NCBI GenBank assembly: GCA_048772705.1
Contig: JBLWGC010000005.1
Span: forward strand, 1 to 49,279
Origin: Leidyana gryllorum EB-2025a
Taxonomy: Eukaryota; Apicomplexa
Direction of reading: 5' to 3'
DNA: 49,279 nt
Positions 21,236 to 29,263 of the stretch are shown piece after piece. The notes below the pieces were generated by a model. It had not been told where the DNA came from. It ran no database searches and saw only the letters and a list, made by a program, of their open reading frames with translations. Each line of letters opens with the position of its first letter. Positions within the stretch are counted from its first letter, which is position 1. The translations under genes and the position numbers were made by a program.

Positions 21236-21330
21236 GAATTCAACTGGGCCTGGGCCGCGCTGGTGCAGATCCAGCAGTTGTCGTGCGATGTGATTGGAGG
21301 GGTCAGACACCAACTTACGCATGAATTCCA
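21236..21330. repeat. Internal inversion relative to 3062-3155
   Basis: The segment between GAATTCA and TGAATTC is flipped compared with the 3-kb paralogue, splitting a Ser relic into two opposite halves. Confidence 0.75.
21240..21283 (+). pseudogene. tRNA-Ser 3' half (inverted piece)
   Basis: Variable arm, T arm and acceptor tail of the Ser relic seen whole at 3107-3189. Confidence 0.7.
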
Positions 21331-21363
21331 ATCTACCCCCTTCCCCACTCGGGCAAGTTGGCT
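21326..21363 (-). pseudogene. tRNA-Ser 5' half
   Basis: Acceptor strand and D arm, now facing the piece at 21240. Confidence 0.7.
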
Positions 21364-21450
21364 ACTGTCGGTTTCGCCATGCGGCGAGGAGTGGCCCCAC
21401 ATACCGCCGCGGTAAGTGCTTATTTTCATCGCCTTCCGTGACTACCTACC

Positions 21451-21523
21451 GCCTCGGTAGCTCAGTTGGGAGAGCGCCAGACTGAAGATCTGGAAGTCCC
21501 GTGTTCGATCCACGGCCGAGGCA
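21451..21523 (+). tRNA. trnF-GAA: tRNA-Phe(GAA)
   Basis: Reads UUC/UUU. Acceptor GCCTCGG/CCGAGGC, D arm GCTCAGTTGGGAGAGC, stem CCAGA/TCTGG with loop CTGAAGA, T arm CGTGTTCGATCCACG, discriminator A. Confidence 0.96.
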
Positions 21524-21587
21524 GCGACGTTGTGACATTTGGTGTCACTATCTCAAGTGTCCTCAGCGGTTTGCACGACCGACAGGC

Positions 21588-21659
21588 GGCTGTTTGGTCT
21601 AGTGGTATGATTCTTCTGTCGGGTGGAAGAAGGCCTGTGTTCGATTCCCAGAAGAGCCC
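21588..21659 (+). tRNA. trnP-CGG: tRNA-Pro(CGG)
   Basis: Loop GTCGGGT. Acceptor AAGAGCC gives one mismatch. The following 140-bp spacer to Asp is shared with 15.4, 32.2 and 38.5 kb. Confidence 0.85.
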
Positions 21660-21797
21660 GTCTGATAGTTGTTGACTGAATGCCACGTCTCTCCCAGGTC
21701 GGCTACCATACGCGGCTCCCACTCGTATAATCCCGGATGAAGTCCAGACCAGCTGAGACAAAATCTGAGTTGCAGCAGTTGTGAGGGGCTGGAACTG

Positions 21798-21868
21798 CTC
21801 CGAGACCGGGAATCCACCCTGGTCTTCCGCGTAATAGGCGGAAATACTAAGCGCTATACTATCTCGGA
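21798..21868 (-). pseudogene. tRNA-Asp body, anticodon ATT
   Basis: Loop CTATTAC. The T loop is scrambled and one base short. Confidence 0.65.
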
Positions 21869-21962
21869 CGCTCTGGATACGCCGGCCTGCAACCCCAGAA
21901 GTTCTTCCATTTTGAGATTCCACGGATAGAAAAAGCGTGGAGCGGCGAGCCAACAACATTTC

Positions 21963-22051
21963 GGCAAGATGGCCAAGTGGTCCGAGTGGTCCAAGGCGCT
22001 GTGTTCAGGCCGCAGTCCGAAAGGGCGTGGGTTCGAATCCCACTCTTGTCA
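21963..22051 (+). tRNA. tRNA-Leu(CAG) with duplicated D loop
   Basis: 89 nt. AGTGGTCCG is repeated in the D arm (9-bp duplication), everything else is standard Leu(CAG). A box spacing is altered. Confidence 0.8.
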
Positions 22052-22094
22052 GGCGTTGTATTGGCACTCGGTGAGCCATTGGATGCAACCAGCT

Positions 22095-22171
22095 ACTAGG
22101 ATCGATATCCCAGATCGTCTAGTCTTACCAGAACTTGAGTCTGGCACCTCGGACGACCCCGAAATCTGTGG
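22095..22171. pseudogene. tRNA-Ala 3' and tRNA-Leu(CAA) relics
   Basis: 22095-22121 (+) is an Ala T arm and acceptor tail. 22125-22171 (-) is the anticodon and D arm of Leu(CAA). Compare 2138. Confidence 0.45.
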
Positions 22172-22246
22172 CGTAGTTGAGAGCTTAAACTGTCACCGTC
22201 CAGGGTTTGAGGTTGAGCTTGCATACCTCGACGCCGTTGGCCGGCC

Positions 22247-22326
22247 GGGGGGGTAGCTCAGTTGGTAGAGCATCTGACTGTAGTAGTGGCATCAGATAGT
22301 CGGCGGTTCGATTCCGTCCCACCGGA
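22247..22326 (+). tRNA. trnY-GTA: tRNA-Tyr(GTA) with 7-nt intron, acceptor altered
   Basis: Intron TAGTGGC, T arm GGCGGTTCGATTCCGTC intact. Two extra G residues shift the 5' acceptor strand, so the leader boundary is uncertain (22245 or 22247). Confidence 0.82.
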
Positions 22327-22430
22327 AGTAGAGAGATGGTTTGAGAACTACTCCTCAACCTGACGATTTTGGCAGACAGCGTTGATAGGCCAACTAGACA
22401 ACTCCGGCGAGGGTTCCATCTATTGTAGTT

Positions 22431-22503
22431 CGGAAAGGTTGGGAATCGATCCCAGAACCTTTCGTATACTAAGCCACCGTTTCATCATCTGGGCCAGCCT
22501 CCC
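22431..22503 (-). pseudogene. tRNA-Ala-derived element, anticodon AGT
   Basis: Acceptor GGGAGGC/CCTTTCC pairs except 7:66 and keeps G3:U70. D and anticodon stems do not pair. Confidence 0.6.
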
Positions 22504-22592
22504 TCTGTGCCTACCTCATGACACTGAGTGATACTTCACATAGTGAGACGAGTCTCTCGACTATACCCAGCGGGTTGAACCACCGGCTAGGC

Positions 22593-22664
22593 GGCTGTTT
22601 GGTCTGGTGGTCTGATCCTTCCTTAGGGTAGAAGAAGTCCTGGGTTTGATTCCCAGAGCAGCCC
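22593..22664 (+). tRNA. trnP-AGG: tRNA-Pro(AGG)
   Basis: One anticodon-stem mismatch (AGAAG), T loop TTTGATT. Confidence 0.85.
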
Positions 22665-22725
22665 CGTTGGTTGTCGGTTGACCCGACGCTCTATCTCTCG
22701 TCCAAAGCTGCAGCTGAGGACGTTG

Positions 22726-22797
22726 TCCACTGTAGTCTAAGTGGCTAGGATATGCGGCTTTCACCCGCACGATCCGGGTTCAAGTCCGACAGTGGAA
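22726..22797 (+). tRNA. trnE-TTC: tRNA-Glu(TTC)
   Basis: Loop CTTTCAC. One base is lost at the T stem/acceptor boundary. Confidence 0.85.
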
Positions 22798-22873
22798 GTC
22801 ATTGGACTATTCGAGCAAAGTGCTTCAGTAACCTCCGTCAATAGTGACTGACTCGTGATCTTCGGCTTGCATT

Positions 22874-22945
22874 GCCTTCTTAGCTTAGGGGCAGAGCATT
22901 CGCTTAGTAAGCGAAAGGTCGCCGGTTCGTTTCCGGCAGGAGGCT
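22874..22945 (+). tRNA. trnT-AGT: tRNA-Thr(AGT)
   Basis: T loop TTCGTTT and a wobble in the acceptor (AGGAGGC). Confidence 0.88.
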
Positions 22946-23036
22946 CGACTGCATCGACTGGGCACCTGCAAAGCTGAACCACTAGCTCAACGCAGACTGC
23001 GGCCGAGTCTCGGGGTGCTGAAGCTCTTTCTCGAGT

Positions 23037-23107
23037 GCACTTGTGGTCCAAGGGTAGGATGCAAGCTTCCCATGCTCGCAGCCCGGGTTCGAGTCCCGGC
23101 AGGTGCA
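23037..23107 (+). tRNA. trnG-CCC: tRNA-Gly(CCC)
   Basis: Reads GGG. Acceptor GCACTTG/CAGGTGC, loop TTCCCAT, one mismatch in the anticodon stem (CAAGC/GCTCG). Confidence 0.88.
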
Positions 23108-23182
23108 GCCGATCGTACAGGCTTGACCATGGCTGCAACAATATTTTCAACCGGGGCGAAGAGCAATGCACTTTAGACTGCT

Positions 23183-23254
23183 TGTCCGAGCCAGGAATCG
23201 AGCCTGGGTTTACACGGCCACAACGTGCTGTCCTAACCACTAGACGACTCGGAC
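23183..23254 (-). tRNA. trnH-GTG: tRNA-His(GTG)
   Basis: Anticodon stem has a terminal G-U (GCACG/CGTGT), otherwise as 10303. Follows Gly(CCC), as at 37232/37382. Confidence 0.93.
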
Positions 23255-23330
23255 AATCTTTGAGCGAGGCTGTAGAGGTAGCGAAGCATCGATCAGGATG
23301 GAATGCGTTGTAAGAAGTCCACTCCTCAAC

Positions 23331-23408
23331 TCCCGGCGGACGGAATTTCCTCGTCGAATAGCTGATGCCACCACTACCATCAGATGGGTTGCCATCTAAG
23401 CACCGCGG
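23331..23408 (-). pseudogene. tRNA-Tyr(GTA) pseudogene with intron
   Basis: Loop TGGTAG plus intron kept. T arm decayed and one base short. Confidence 0.7.
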
Positions 23409-23481
23409 GCCGTGAGAAAAGCCTTCCTTCTCGAGACTTCACGAACAGAAAACGTGTAAAGTGGCGAGCCAAGAACATTCC

Positions 23482-23561
23482 GGCAAGATGGCCGAGTGGT
23501 CCAAGGCGCTGTGTTAAGGCCGCAGTCCGAAAGGGCGTGGGTTCGAATCCCACTCTTGTCA
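23482..23561 (+). tRNA. trnL-AAG: tRNA-Leu(AAG)
   Basis: Standard Leu body with loop TTAAGGC in an intact stem. Confidence 0.95.
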
Positions 23562-23621
23562 GCCGTTTTATCGGCCCTCGGTCAGCCACTGGATGCAATA
23601 GGTCTTCCATGTAGAGCGCAT

Positions 23622-23694
23622 GGGCGGCTAGCTCAGATGGTAGTGCGCTCGCTTCGCATGCGAGAGGTACTGGGATCGATACCCAGGTCGTCCA
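23622..23694 (+). tRNA. trnA-CGC: tRNA-Ala(CGC)
   Basis: G3:U70 present. D stem pair weakened (TAGTGC). Confidence 0.92.
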
Positions 23695-23707
23695 AAGTAC
23701 ATACGGC

Positions 23708-23765
23708 TGCACGTGGCGGGATCCAAACAAACTTACATCTTTGAAGAGTCGCAGACCACAAGTGC
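23708..23765 (-). pseudogene. tRNA-Gly-derived element, anticodon TCA
   Basis: Outer ends and 5' half align with Gly(TCC). The anticodon loop reads CTTCAAA, that is TCA, the UGA-reading anticodon. T arm and anticodon stem do not fold. Present between Ala and Asn at 25744, 30960, 42829 and 45924. Confidence 0.6.
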
Positions 23766-23809
23766 CATTGGGAGAGCAGCGCAGTCAGTGTTTAGTGTGC
23801 CTCTGAAAC

Positions 23810-23882
23810 CGGTCCTGGCAGGTTTCGAACCTGCGACTTTGTGGTTAACAACCACACGCTCTGCCGACTGAGCTACAAGACC
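23810..23882 (-). tRNA. trnN-GTT: tRNA-Asn(GTT)
   Basis: Reads AAC/AAU. Acceptor GGTCTTG/CAGGACC, D arm GCTCAGTCGGCAGAGC, stem TGTGG/CCACA, loop TTGTTAA, T arm GCAGGTTCGAAACCTGC, discriminator G. Confidence 0.95.
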
Positions 23883-23997
23883 CAGCTACAATGGTTCACA
23901 GGTTAGTATAGACATCCTCCTTTTTGTACCGCAGGATTGCAACCACGTCTTGTCAAGAGGGTACGGCTCTCGGCTAAAGCTGCAGCTGAGGGAGTTG

Positions 23998-24070
23998 TCT
24001 ACTGTAGTCTAAGTGGCTAGGATATGCGGCTCTCACCCGCACGATCCGGGTTCAAGTCCCGGCAGTGGAA
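23998..24070 (+). tRNA. trnE-CTC: tRNA-Glu(CTC)
   Basis: Acceptor 5' strand TCTACTG pairs by G-U. Loop CTCTCAC. Confidence 0.92.
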
Positions 24071-24130
24071 ATCCAGCTGAGTGTGCTTGTAGGCAACGGT
24101 TCCATTCCTACTCCCAGAGACATTGATTTG

Positions 24131-24203
24131 CACCGTCCGCGGGGCTCGAACCCGCGACTGCAAGATTAAAAGTCTTGCGCTCTACCGACTGAGCTAGGGC
24201 GGC
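24131..24203 (-). tRNA. trnK-TTT: tRNA-Lys(TTT)
   Basis: Reads AAA/AAG. Loop CTTTTAA. One acceptor mismatch (GGACGGT). Confidence 0.93.
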
Positions 24204-24332
24204 AAGGAAGCTCTCAACTTAGTTACACCCTATTTGCCGGTGGGTGGAGCAGTGGGAGTGTTGAGTGGTGGAACACTGTGCTTCAGTAACTTCCGTCAAT
24301 AGGCTCCTCACGCCTGATGTCCAGTTAACATT

Positions 24333-24403
24333 GCCTTTTTAGCTTGGGGCAGAGCATTCGCTTAGTAAGTGAAAGGTCGCCGGTTCGATTCGGGCAGCAG
24401 GCT
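24333..24403 (+). tRNA. tRNA-Thr(AGT), worn
   Basis: Acceptor GCCTTTT against AGCAGGC, D loop one base short. The anticodon stem pairs with a wobble. Confidence 0.7.
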
Positions 24404-24451
24404 TGGCTCACGAGCCAATCTATCCTGCAACTGTTCCCTTCTGCGCACACT

Positions 24452-24523
24452 TAGCAGTGCGTCGTTTCGATCGACGGACCTTTGCGTTATGAGCCTAACA
24501 CTCTTCCACTGAGCTACACTGCT
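24452..24523 (-). tRNA. trniM-CAT: initiator tRNA-Met(CAT)
   Basis: Anticodon stem TTAGG/CGCAA has mismatches, other initiator marks intact. Confidence 0.85.
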
Positions 24524-24664
24524 CAGTCTGCAACATGGAAGAGGTAGCCGAAATGTGATTTTCGAGATGTTAGTTGCCCTGACTGCCCCACCGAAGCGGG
24601 CTAACGAGGTGGCTGTGTTGATTCTGAGGGCAACATGTCCGGTCAAGTCAAACGACGACCAATA

Positions 24665-24734
24665 GGGCTGTTCTGGAATCGAACCCAGGACTCCTTCCAC
24701 TCTGAGGAAGGATCATACCAGCAGAGCAACAGCC
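24665..24734 (-). pseudogene. tRNA-Pro pseudogene, anticodon AGA
   Basis: 70 nt. Loop TCAGAGT (C33), D loop altered, one T-loop base missing. Mirror copy at 29972 is identical in these respects. Confidence 0.75.
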
Positions 24735-24798
24735 GAATACTCGGGTGCATGCAACCGACTGTGGCCTTTTCCAGCTTTTTTTTGGGGATGATCGCCGT

Positions 24799-24882
24799 TG
24801 CACAGAATGGGATTCGAACCCATGCAGGCTTGCGCCTACCAGAACTTGAGTCTGGCCCCTTAGACCACTCGGGCATCTGTGC
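24799..24882 (-). tRNA. trnL-CAA: tRNA-Leu(CAA)
   Basis: All arms pair, T arm ATGGGTTCGAATCCCAT. Confidence 0.95.
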
Positions 24883-24978
24883 ATTACTTTCCTTCTGAGT
24901 TCCAGAGTGTTAATGGCTTCCGTTGCGACCGCCGATGTCGTTCTGGCTGCGGTGTGCCACCCCGAAGTACTCTTACGG

Positions 24979-25057
24979 CCCAGGGTGCTTAGATGGTAAC
25001 GTATCTGACTGTAGTGGTGGTATCAGGTATTCCACGAGTAAATTCCGTCCCACCCGA
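24979..25057 (+). pseudogene. tRNA-Tyr(GTA) pseudogene with intron
   Basis: Intact stem TCTGA/TCAGG and loop CTGTAG with intron. T loop reads GTAAATT. Confidence 0.7.
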
Positions 25058-25123
25058 AGTTGAGGAGTGGCTGTTCCATCCTGGTCGATGCTTCGCTACC
25101 TCTACAGCCTCGCTCAAAGATTT

Positions 25124-25195
25124 GTCCGAGTCGTCTAGTGGTTAGGACAGCACGTTGTGGCCGTGCAAACCCAGGCTCGATTCCTGGCTCGGACA
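25124..25195 (+). tRNA. trnH-GTG: tRNA-His(GTG)
   Basis: Identical to 10303. Confidence 0.95.
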
Positions 25196-25288
25196 ACCAA
25201 TCTAAAGTGCATTGCAAATCCCCTCCAAACCTCTCAGATCCTTATCGAGACTGAGAGACCAGTCAGAATAGCTTAAGTGGGTGAGGAA

Positions 25289-25360
25289 AGCCTTCTGCCG
25301 GAATCGAACCGGCGACCTTTCGCTTACTAAGCGAATGCTCTGCCCCTAAGCTAAGAAGGC
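25289..25360 (-). tRNA. trnT-AGT: tRNA-Thr(AGT)
   Basis: Standard. Mirror gene at 29342 is CGT. Confidence 0.95.
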
Positions 25361-25436
25361 AATATTAGCTGGAAATCACGCATCAGTCACTATTGACGGA
25401 GGTTACTGGAGCACTTTGCTCGAATGGTCCAATGAC

Positions 25437-25509
25437 TTGCACTGCCGGGACTTGAACCCGGATCGTGCGGGTGAAAGCCGCATATCCTAGCCACTTAGAC
25501 TACAGTGGA
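25437..25509 (-). tRNA. trnE-TTC: tRNA-Glu(TTC)
   Basis: One acceptor mismatch (CAGTGCA). Confidence 0.9.
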
Positions 25510-25626
25510 CAACTCCCTCAGCTGCAGCTTTAGCCGAGAGCCGTACCCTCTTGACAAGACGTGGTTGCAGAATCCTGCGGTAGAAAAAGGAGGATCTCTA
25601 TACTAACCTCTGAACCATTGTAGCTG

Positions 25627-25699
25627 GGTCTTGTAGCTCAGTCGGCAGAGCGTGTGGCTGTTCACCACAAAGTCGCAGGTTCGAAACCTGCCAGGACCG
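25627..25699 (+). tRNA. trnN-GTT: tRNA-Asn(GTT)
   Basis: Loop CTGTTCA (C37), all stems paired. Confidence 0.92.
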
Positions 25700-25743
25700 G
25701 TTTCAGAGGCACACTAAACACTGACTGCGCTGCTCTCCCAATG

Positions 25744-25802
25744 GCCCTTGTGTTCTGCGACTCTTCAAAGATGTAAGTTTTGTTTGGATCCCGCCACGTG
25801 CA
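25744..25802 (+). pseudogene. tRNA-Gly-derived element, anticodon TCA
   Basis: Same element as 23708, opposite strand. Confidence 0.55.
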
Positions 25803-25815
25803 GCCGTACGTACTT

Positions 25816-25888
25816 TGGACGACCTGGGTATCGATCCCAGTACCTCTCGCATGCAAAGCGAGCGCTCTACCATCTGAGCTAGCCGCCC
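25816..25888 (-). tRNA. trnA-TGC: tRNA-Ala(TGC)
   Basis: Fully paired, G3:U70. Confidence 0.95.
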
Positions 25889-25946
25889 ATCCGCTCTACA
25901 TGGAAGACCTATTGCATCCAGTGGCTGACCGAGCCGATACAACGGC

Positions 25947-26025
25947 TGACAAGCGTGGCTTCGAACCCACGCCCTGTCGGACTGCGGCCTAAACACAGCG
26001 CCTTAGACTACTCGGCCATCTTGCC
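25947..26025 (-). tRNA. trnL-TAG: tRNA-Leu(TAG)
   Basis: The only CUA/CUG reader with anticodon TAG in the window: stem CTGTG/CGCAG with loop TTTAGGC. One base is missing in the T arm (TTCGAAGCCACG), so function is uncertain. Confidence 0.78.
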
Positions 26026-26120
26026 GGGATGCTCTTGGCTCGCTACTTTACACGCTTTCTGTCCGTGAAGTCTCGAGAAGGGAAAACTTTTGGGGTTGAA
26101 GGTCGGGGTATCCACGAGCG

Positions 26121-26192
26121 TCCGAGATAGTATAGTGCTTAGTATTTCCGCCTGTCACTCGCAAGACCCCTGTACGATTCCCGGTCTCGGAG
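26121..26192 (+). tRNA. trnD-GTC: tRNA-Asp(GTC)
   Basis: Loop CTGTCAC. The 3' anticodon stem TCGCA and T loop TACGATT deviate. Confidence 0.8.
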
Positions 26193-26247
26193 CACAGTTG
26201 ATCTCGCTTAAGATTGTCTTTTTTGGTGCCCGCTGAAAGTTGCGAGC

Positions 26248-26320
26248 TACAGCCACCGAGGATCGAACTCGGTACCTTCTGCGTGTTAAGCAGACGTCGT
26301 AACCACTAGACCATGGCTGC
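26248..26320 (-). tRNA. trnV-AAC: tRNA-Val(AAC)
   Basis: Fully paired except G1-U72. Confidence 0.94.
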
Positions 26321-26384
26321 ATGGATGGTCCCCGCAGCCCAAGAGAAGTGGCGAAGCTTCAGGGAGTAGTGAGGACCAGTTCAA

Positions 26385-26454
26385 GGGTCGCGCCGGGATC
26401 GAACCCAGGTCGGAAAATCCAAAGTGTCGAGTGCTAACCACCAAGGACGCAACC
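26385..26454 (-). pseudogene. tRNA-Gln(TTG), anticodon stem broken
   Basis: Mirror of 16292. Confidence 0.7.
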
Positions 26455-26611
26455 GGTTCAGCCCATCCCAGAAGAGTCGGACTAGCGCTTCCTCAACTGG
26501 ACACATGCAACACGGGTCTTGTATACAGACCCCAGCGTAAAGAGTTGGATTCGAGTCGGGCAAAAACCTCAGTTCAATCATTCAACCAGTTGCGCTCTCC
26601 CCGAATGCTAC

Positions 26612-26693
26612 CGACAAGGGTGACATTCGAACTCACGCGGGTGGAACCCAACGGCTTAGCAGGCCGCCGCCTTAACCACTCGGCCACCTTGCC
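26612..26693 (-). tRNA. trnS-GCT: tRNA-Ser(GCT)
   Basis: Mirror of 16053. T loop TTCGAAT, one T-stem change. Confidence 0.93.
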
Positions 26694-26802
26694 GACGACA
26701 TCTCTTACTCGCTGGCACTTTTTCACAACGGTTTGGGGTCCTAGTCAAGCTTGCCGAACCGTATGTGACATCACTGGCCGCAAAATGCCGAGTTCGACAG
26801 GT

Positions 26803-26884
26803 GGCAACTTGCCCGAGTGGTTAAGGGGGTAGACTCGAAATCTACTGGGCCTGGCCCGCGCTGGTTCAAATCCAGCAGTTGTCG
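26803..26884 (+). tRNA. trnS-CGA: tRNA-Ser(CGA)
   Basis: Complete version of the truncated gene at 15906, loop CTCGAAA. Confidence 0.95.
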
Positions 26885-26948
26885 TGCGATGTGGTGGAAA
26901 TGATGCAATTCCCAGCATCAAGAACTCATATGGGTCGAGACAGAGAAT

Positions 26949-27020
26949 GCCTCCTTAGCTTAGGGGCAGAGCATTCGCTTTGTAAGCGAAAGGTCGCTGG
27001 TTCGATTCCGGCACGAGGCT
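26949..27020 (+). tRNA. trnT-TGT: tRNA-Thr(TGT)
   Basis: One acceptor mismatch (ACGAGGC). Confidence 0.9.
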
Positions 27021-27065
27021 TCAGTCATTAGCCTAAACATGGTTGCGAACATCCGGCCGCATTTT

Positions 27066-27101
27066 CGCACGGCGGCTTGCACACAGCACTCCATCTTGCC
27101 G
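27066..27101 (-). pseudogene. tRNA-Leu 5' half
   Basis: Mirror of 15687. From 27102 to 27440 there is no intact gene: 27130-27180 is the inverted flank of Lys(CTT), 27181-27280 is unrecognised, and 27281-27299 resembles a Leu A box. Confidence 0.6.
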
Positions 27102-27349
27102 AAGTGTTACCCGTTTCCTGTCCGTGTTAGACAGCCTATCGATGGATCAAAGGGCACAAAACCCGATAGCCTGACATGTGAAGTGGCTCTACTCCCAGAG
27201 CTGGAACTTCCGTAGTATGTGGGAGCCGCGTGTCAGCCCAACAGACTACAAAGGTTGGAGTGACGGGACAGAAAGCGAGCTGGCAACATGGCCAAATGCA
27301 CTACTTTGTGAAACCTCACCACTCCTCTTGGGCTGCGGGGACCATCCGT

Positions 27350-27376
27350 GCAGCTATGATCTAGTGGTCAGGACGT
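27350..27376 (+). pseudogene. tRNA-Val 5' end
   Basis: GCAGCTATGATCTAGTGGTC is cut in the anticodon arm and joined to the Gly/Cys spacer. Confidence 0.7.
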
Positions 27377-27440
27377 ACACGGCCGTTTTGCTTCAAGTGA
27401 GGAGGCAGGATCGAGTTGAGTGAGTATGAGGGGCAGTTCT

Positions 27441-27512
27441 GGGTACGTAGCTCAGTGGTAGAGCAGCTGACTGCAGATCAGCAAGTCCGTGGTTCAACTC
27501 CGCGCGTGCCCT
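27441..27512 (+). tRNA. trnC-GCA: tRNA-Cys(GCA)
   Basis: Intact. Its usual Gly partner upstream is replaced by the Val stub at 27350. Confidence 0.95.
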
Positions 27513-27630
27513 GAAGATGGAATGAAACGTTCGAAGATGTTGGCTCAGCCATACCGTCATGTGATCGAGACAGGGCCTGCCTGGTTAGCTGAGGGGCGAG
27601 GAATTCTGACACCAGATTTCACGACCTCTC

Positions 27631-27703
27631 TGCCTCGGCCGTGGATCGAACACGGGACTTCCAGATCTTCAGTCTGGCGCTCTCCCAACTGAGCTACCGA
27701 GGC
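27631..27703 (-). tRNA. trnF-GAA: tRNA-Phe(GAA)
   Basis: Identical to 9499. Confidence 0.95.
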
Positions 27704-27809
27704 GCTAGAAAGTCATGGAAGGCGGTGAAAATAAGCACTTAGCGCGGCCGTATGTGGGGCCAACTCACGCATGAATTGTTGGAATGGTGAAAAACAAGCA
27801 CGCGTCCTC

Positions 27810-27880
27810 TGCATCTGCCGGGAATCGAACCCGGGTCGTCTCGATGGCAACGAGACATTCTACCACTAGACCACAGATGC
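27810..27880 (-). tRNA. trnG-GCC: tRNA-Gly(GCC)
   Basis: Mirror of 17080. Confidence 0.95.
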
Positions 27881-27960
27881 GTGACACCTTGTTGTTGAAG
27901 CTCGTACACGGTAACGGCCGTTTTCTGAACGAATGGAATGTCCGTGGCGTGTTCAGAGCG

Positions 27961-28024
27961 TCCGAGATAGCATAGTGGTTACTATTTTCGCATGTCACGC
28001 CTAAGAAGCGGGCCCGATTGCCGG
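27961..28024 (+). pseudogene. tRNA-Asp lacking 3' acceptor
   Basis: Loop ATGTCAC keeps GTC. T arm ends in the Trp flank, as at 16936. Confidence 0.75.
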
Positions 28025-28053
28025 TAAATGAGTCTGGAACGGGGGATGGTTTT

Positions 28054-28125
28054 GAGCCTTTGGCGCAACGGTAGCGCGTCTGACTCCAGATGAGAAGGTT
28101 GGGTGTTCGAATCACTCTGGGCTCA
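28054..28125 (+). tRNA. trnW-CCA: tRNA-Trp(CCA)
   Basis: GAGCCTT 5' strand leaves a mismatch at pairs 2 and 7. Loop CTCCAGA with one stem mismatch. Confidence 0.82.
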
Positions 28126-28162
28126 ACCGAACTCTATGTTTTTTCCCGTTTGGGGCGCAACC

Positions 28163-28242
28163 TGACAAAAGTGGGATTCGAACCCACGCCCTTTCGGACT
28201 GCGGCCTTAACACAGCGCCCTAGACCACTCGGTCATCTTGCC
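28163..28242 (-). tRNA. trnL-AAG: tRNA-Leu(AAG)
   Basis: Loop TTAAGGC in an intact stem. D stem has GACCGAG. Confidence 0.92.
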
Positions 28243-28336
28243 GGGATGTTGTTGGCTCGCCGCTCCACGCGTTTTCTATCCCTGGAATCTCAAGATGGAA
28301 GGACTTTTGGGGTTTCAGGCCGGTGTGTTCGGAGCG

Positions 28337-28408
28337 TCCAAGATAGTATAGTGGTTAGTATTTCCGCCTGTCACGCGGAAGACCCGGGTTCGATTCCCGG
28401 TCTCGGAG
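28337..28408 (+). tRNA. trnD-GTC: tRNA-Asp(GTC)
   Basis: TCCAAGA leaves one acceptor mismatch. Anticodon and T arms are perfect. Confidence 0.9.
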
Positions 28409-28463
28409 CACAGTTGATCTCGCTTAAGATTGTCTTTTTTGGTGCCCGCTGAAAGTTGCAAGC

Positions 28464-28536
28464 TACAGCCACCGAGGATCGAACTCGGGACCTTCTGCGT
28501 GTTAAGCAGACGTCGTAACCACTAGACCATGGCTGC
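28464..28536 (-). tRNA. trnV-AAC: tRNA-Val(AAC)
   Basis: As 26248. Confidence 0.94.
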
Positions 28537-28600
28537 ATGGATGGTCCCCGCAGCCCAAGAGAAGTGGCGAAGCTTCAGGGAGTAGTGAGCACTAGTTTCG

Positions 28601-28672
28601 AGGTCGCGCCGGGAATCGAACCCGGGTCGGGAGATTCAGAGTCTCCAGTGCTAACCACTACACCACGCAACC
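28601..28672 (-). tRNA. trnQ-CTG: tRNA-Gln(CTG)
   Basis: The intact Gln: GGTTGCG/CGCGACC, D arm GTGTAGTGGTTAGCAC, stem GGAGA/TCTCC with loop CTCTGAA, T arm CCGGGTTCGATTCCCGG, discriminator U. Confidence 0.95.
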
Positions 28673-28790
28673 CATTCAGTCCTTCCCAAAAGAGTTGGTA
28701 AAGCCATCCACACTAGCTCTCCCTCAACTAGATCATCAGGATACGTGTTTGCAGAGACACACGCCTTTTTTCCCAGTCCGCAGGCTCCGT

Positions 28791-28862
28791 GCAGCCATGG
28801 TCCAGTGGTCACGACGTCTGCTTCACACGCAGAAGGTCCCGATCCGATCCTCGGTGGCTGTA
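28791..28862 (+). tRNA. trnV-CAC: tRNA-Val(CAC)
   Basis: Reads GUG: loop TTCACAC in stem TCTGC/GCAGA. One base is missing from the T loop (GATCCGATC). Confidence 0.82.
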
Positions 28863-28917
28863 GCTCGCAACTTTCAGCGAGATCCGAAAGAAACAATCCT
28901 AAGCGCAACCAACTGTG

Positions 28918-28987
28918 CTCCGAGACCGGGAATTGATCTTGGTTTTCCGCGTGATAGGCGGAATACTAACCGCTATACTATCTCGGA
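28918..28987 (-). pseudogene. tRNA-Asp pseudogene, anticodon ATC
   Basis: 70 nt with a decayed T arm (AAGATCAATTCCC) and loop CTATCAC. Confidence 0.65.
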
Positions 28988-29055
28988 CGCTCTGGATACG
29001 CTAGCCCCCAACCCCAGAAGTTCTTCCATTTTGAGATTCCACGGATAGAAAACGC

Positions 29056-29130
29056 GTGGAGCGGCGAGCCAACAACATTTGTGGAGCGGCGAGCCAACAA
29101 CATTTGTGGAGCGGCGAGCCAACAACATTT
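29056..29130. repeat. 25-bp motif in triplicate upstream of tRNA-Leu
   Basis: Units 29056-29080, 29081-29105 and 29106-29130 are identical and end one base before CGGCAAG. Other Leu genes have one unit. Confidence 0.95.
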
Positions 29131-29131
29131 C

Positions 29132-29211
29132 GGCAAGATGGCCGAGTGGTCCAATGCGCTGTGTTCAGGCCGCAGTCCGAAAGGGCGTGGGTTCGAATCC
29201 CACTCTTGTCA
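29132..29211 (+). tRNA. trnL-CAG: tRNA-Leu(CAG)
   Basis: Intact. D loop has CCAATGCG. Confidence 0.93.
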
Positions 29212-29263
29212 GCCGTTGTAGTCAGAATAACTTGCGACTTCTTCCCAGCATGCCCGCACGATG

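Larger units (their letters stand above)
23622..25380. repeat. Inverted repeat, left arm
   Basis: Ala, Gly relic, Asn, Glu, Lys, Thr, iMet, Pro relic, Leu, Tyr relic, His and Thr are mirrored at 29325-31106. Coordinates of the inner matches sum to about 54702. Confidence 0.9.

Noticed and set aside
24768-24785. Run of nine T before Leu(CAA) as a Pol III terminator
   Set aside because: The adjacent Leu lies on the minus strand, so the run reads as A downstream of it. It also appears as A7 beside the plus-strand copy at 29908.
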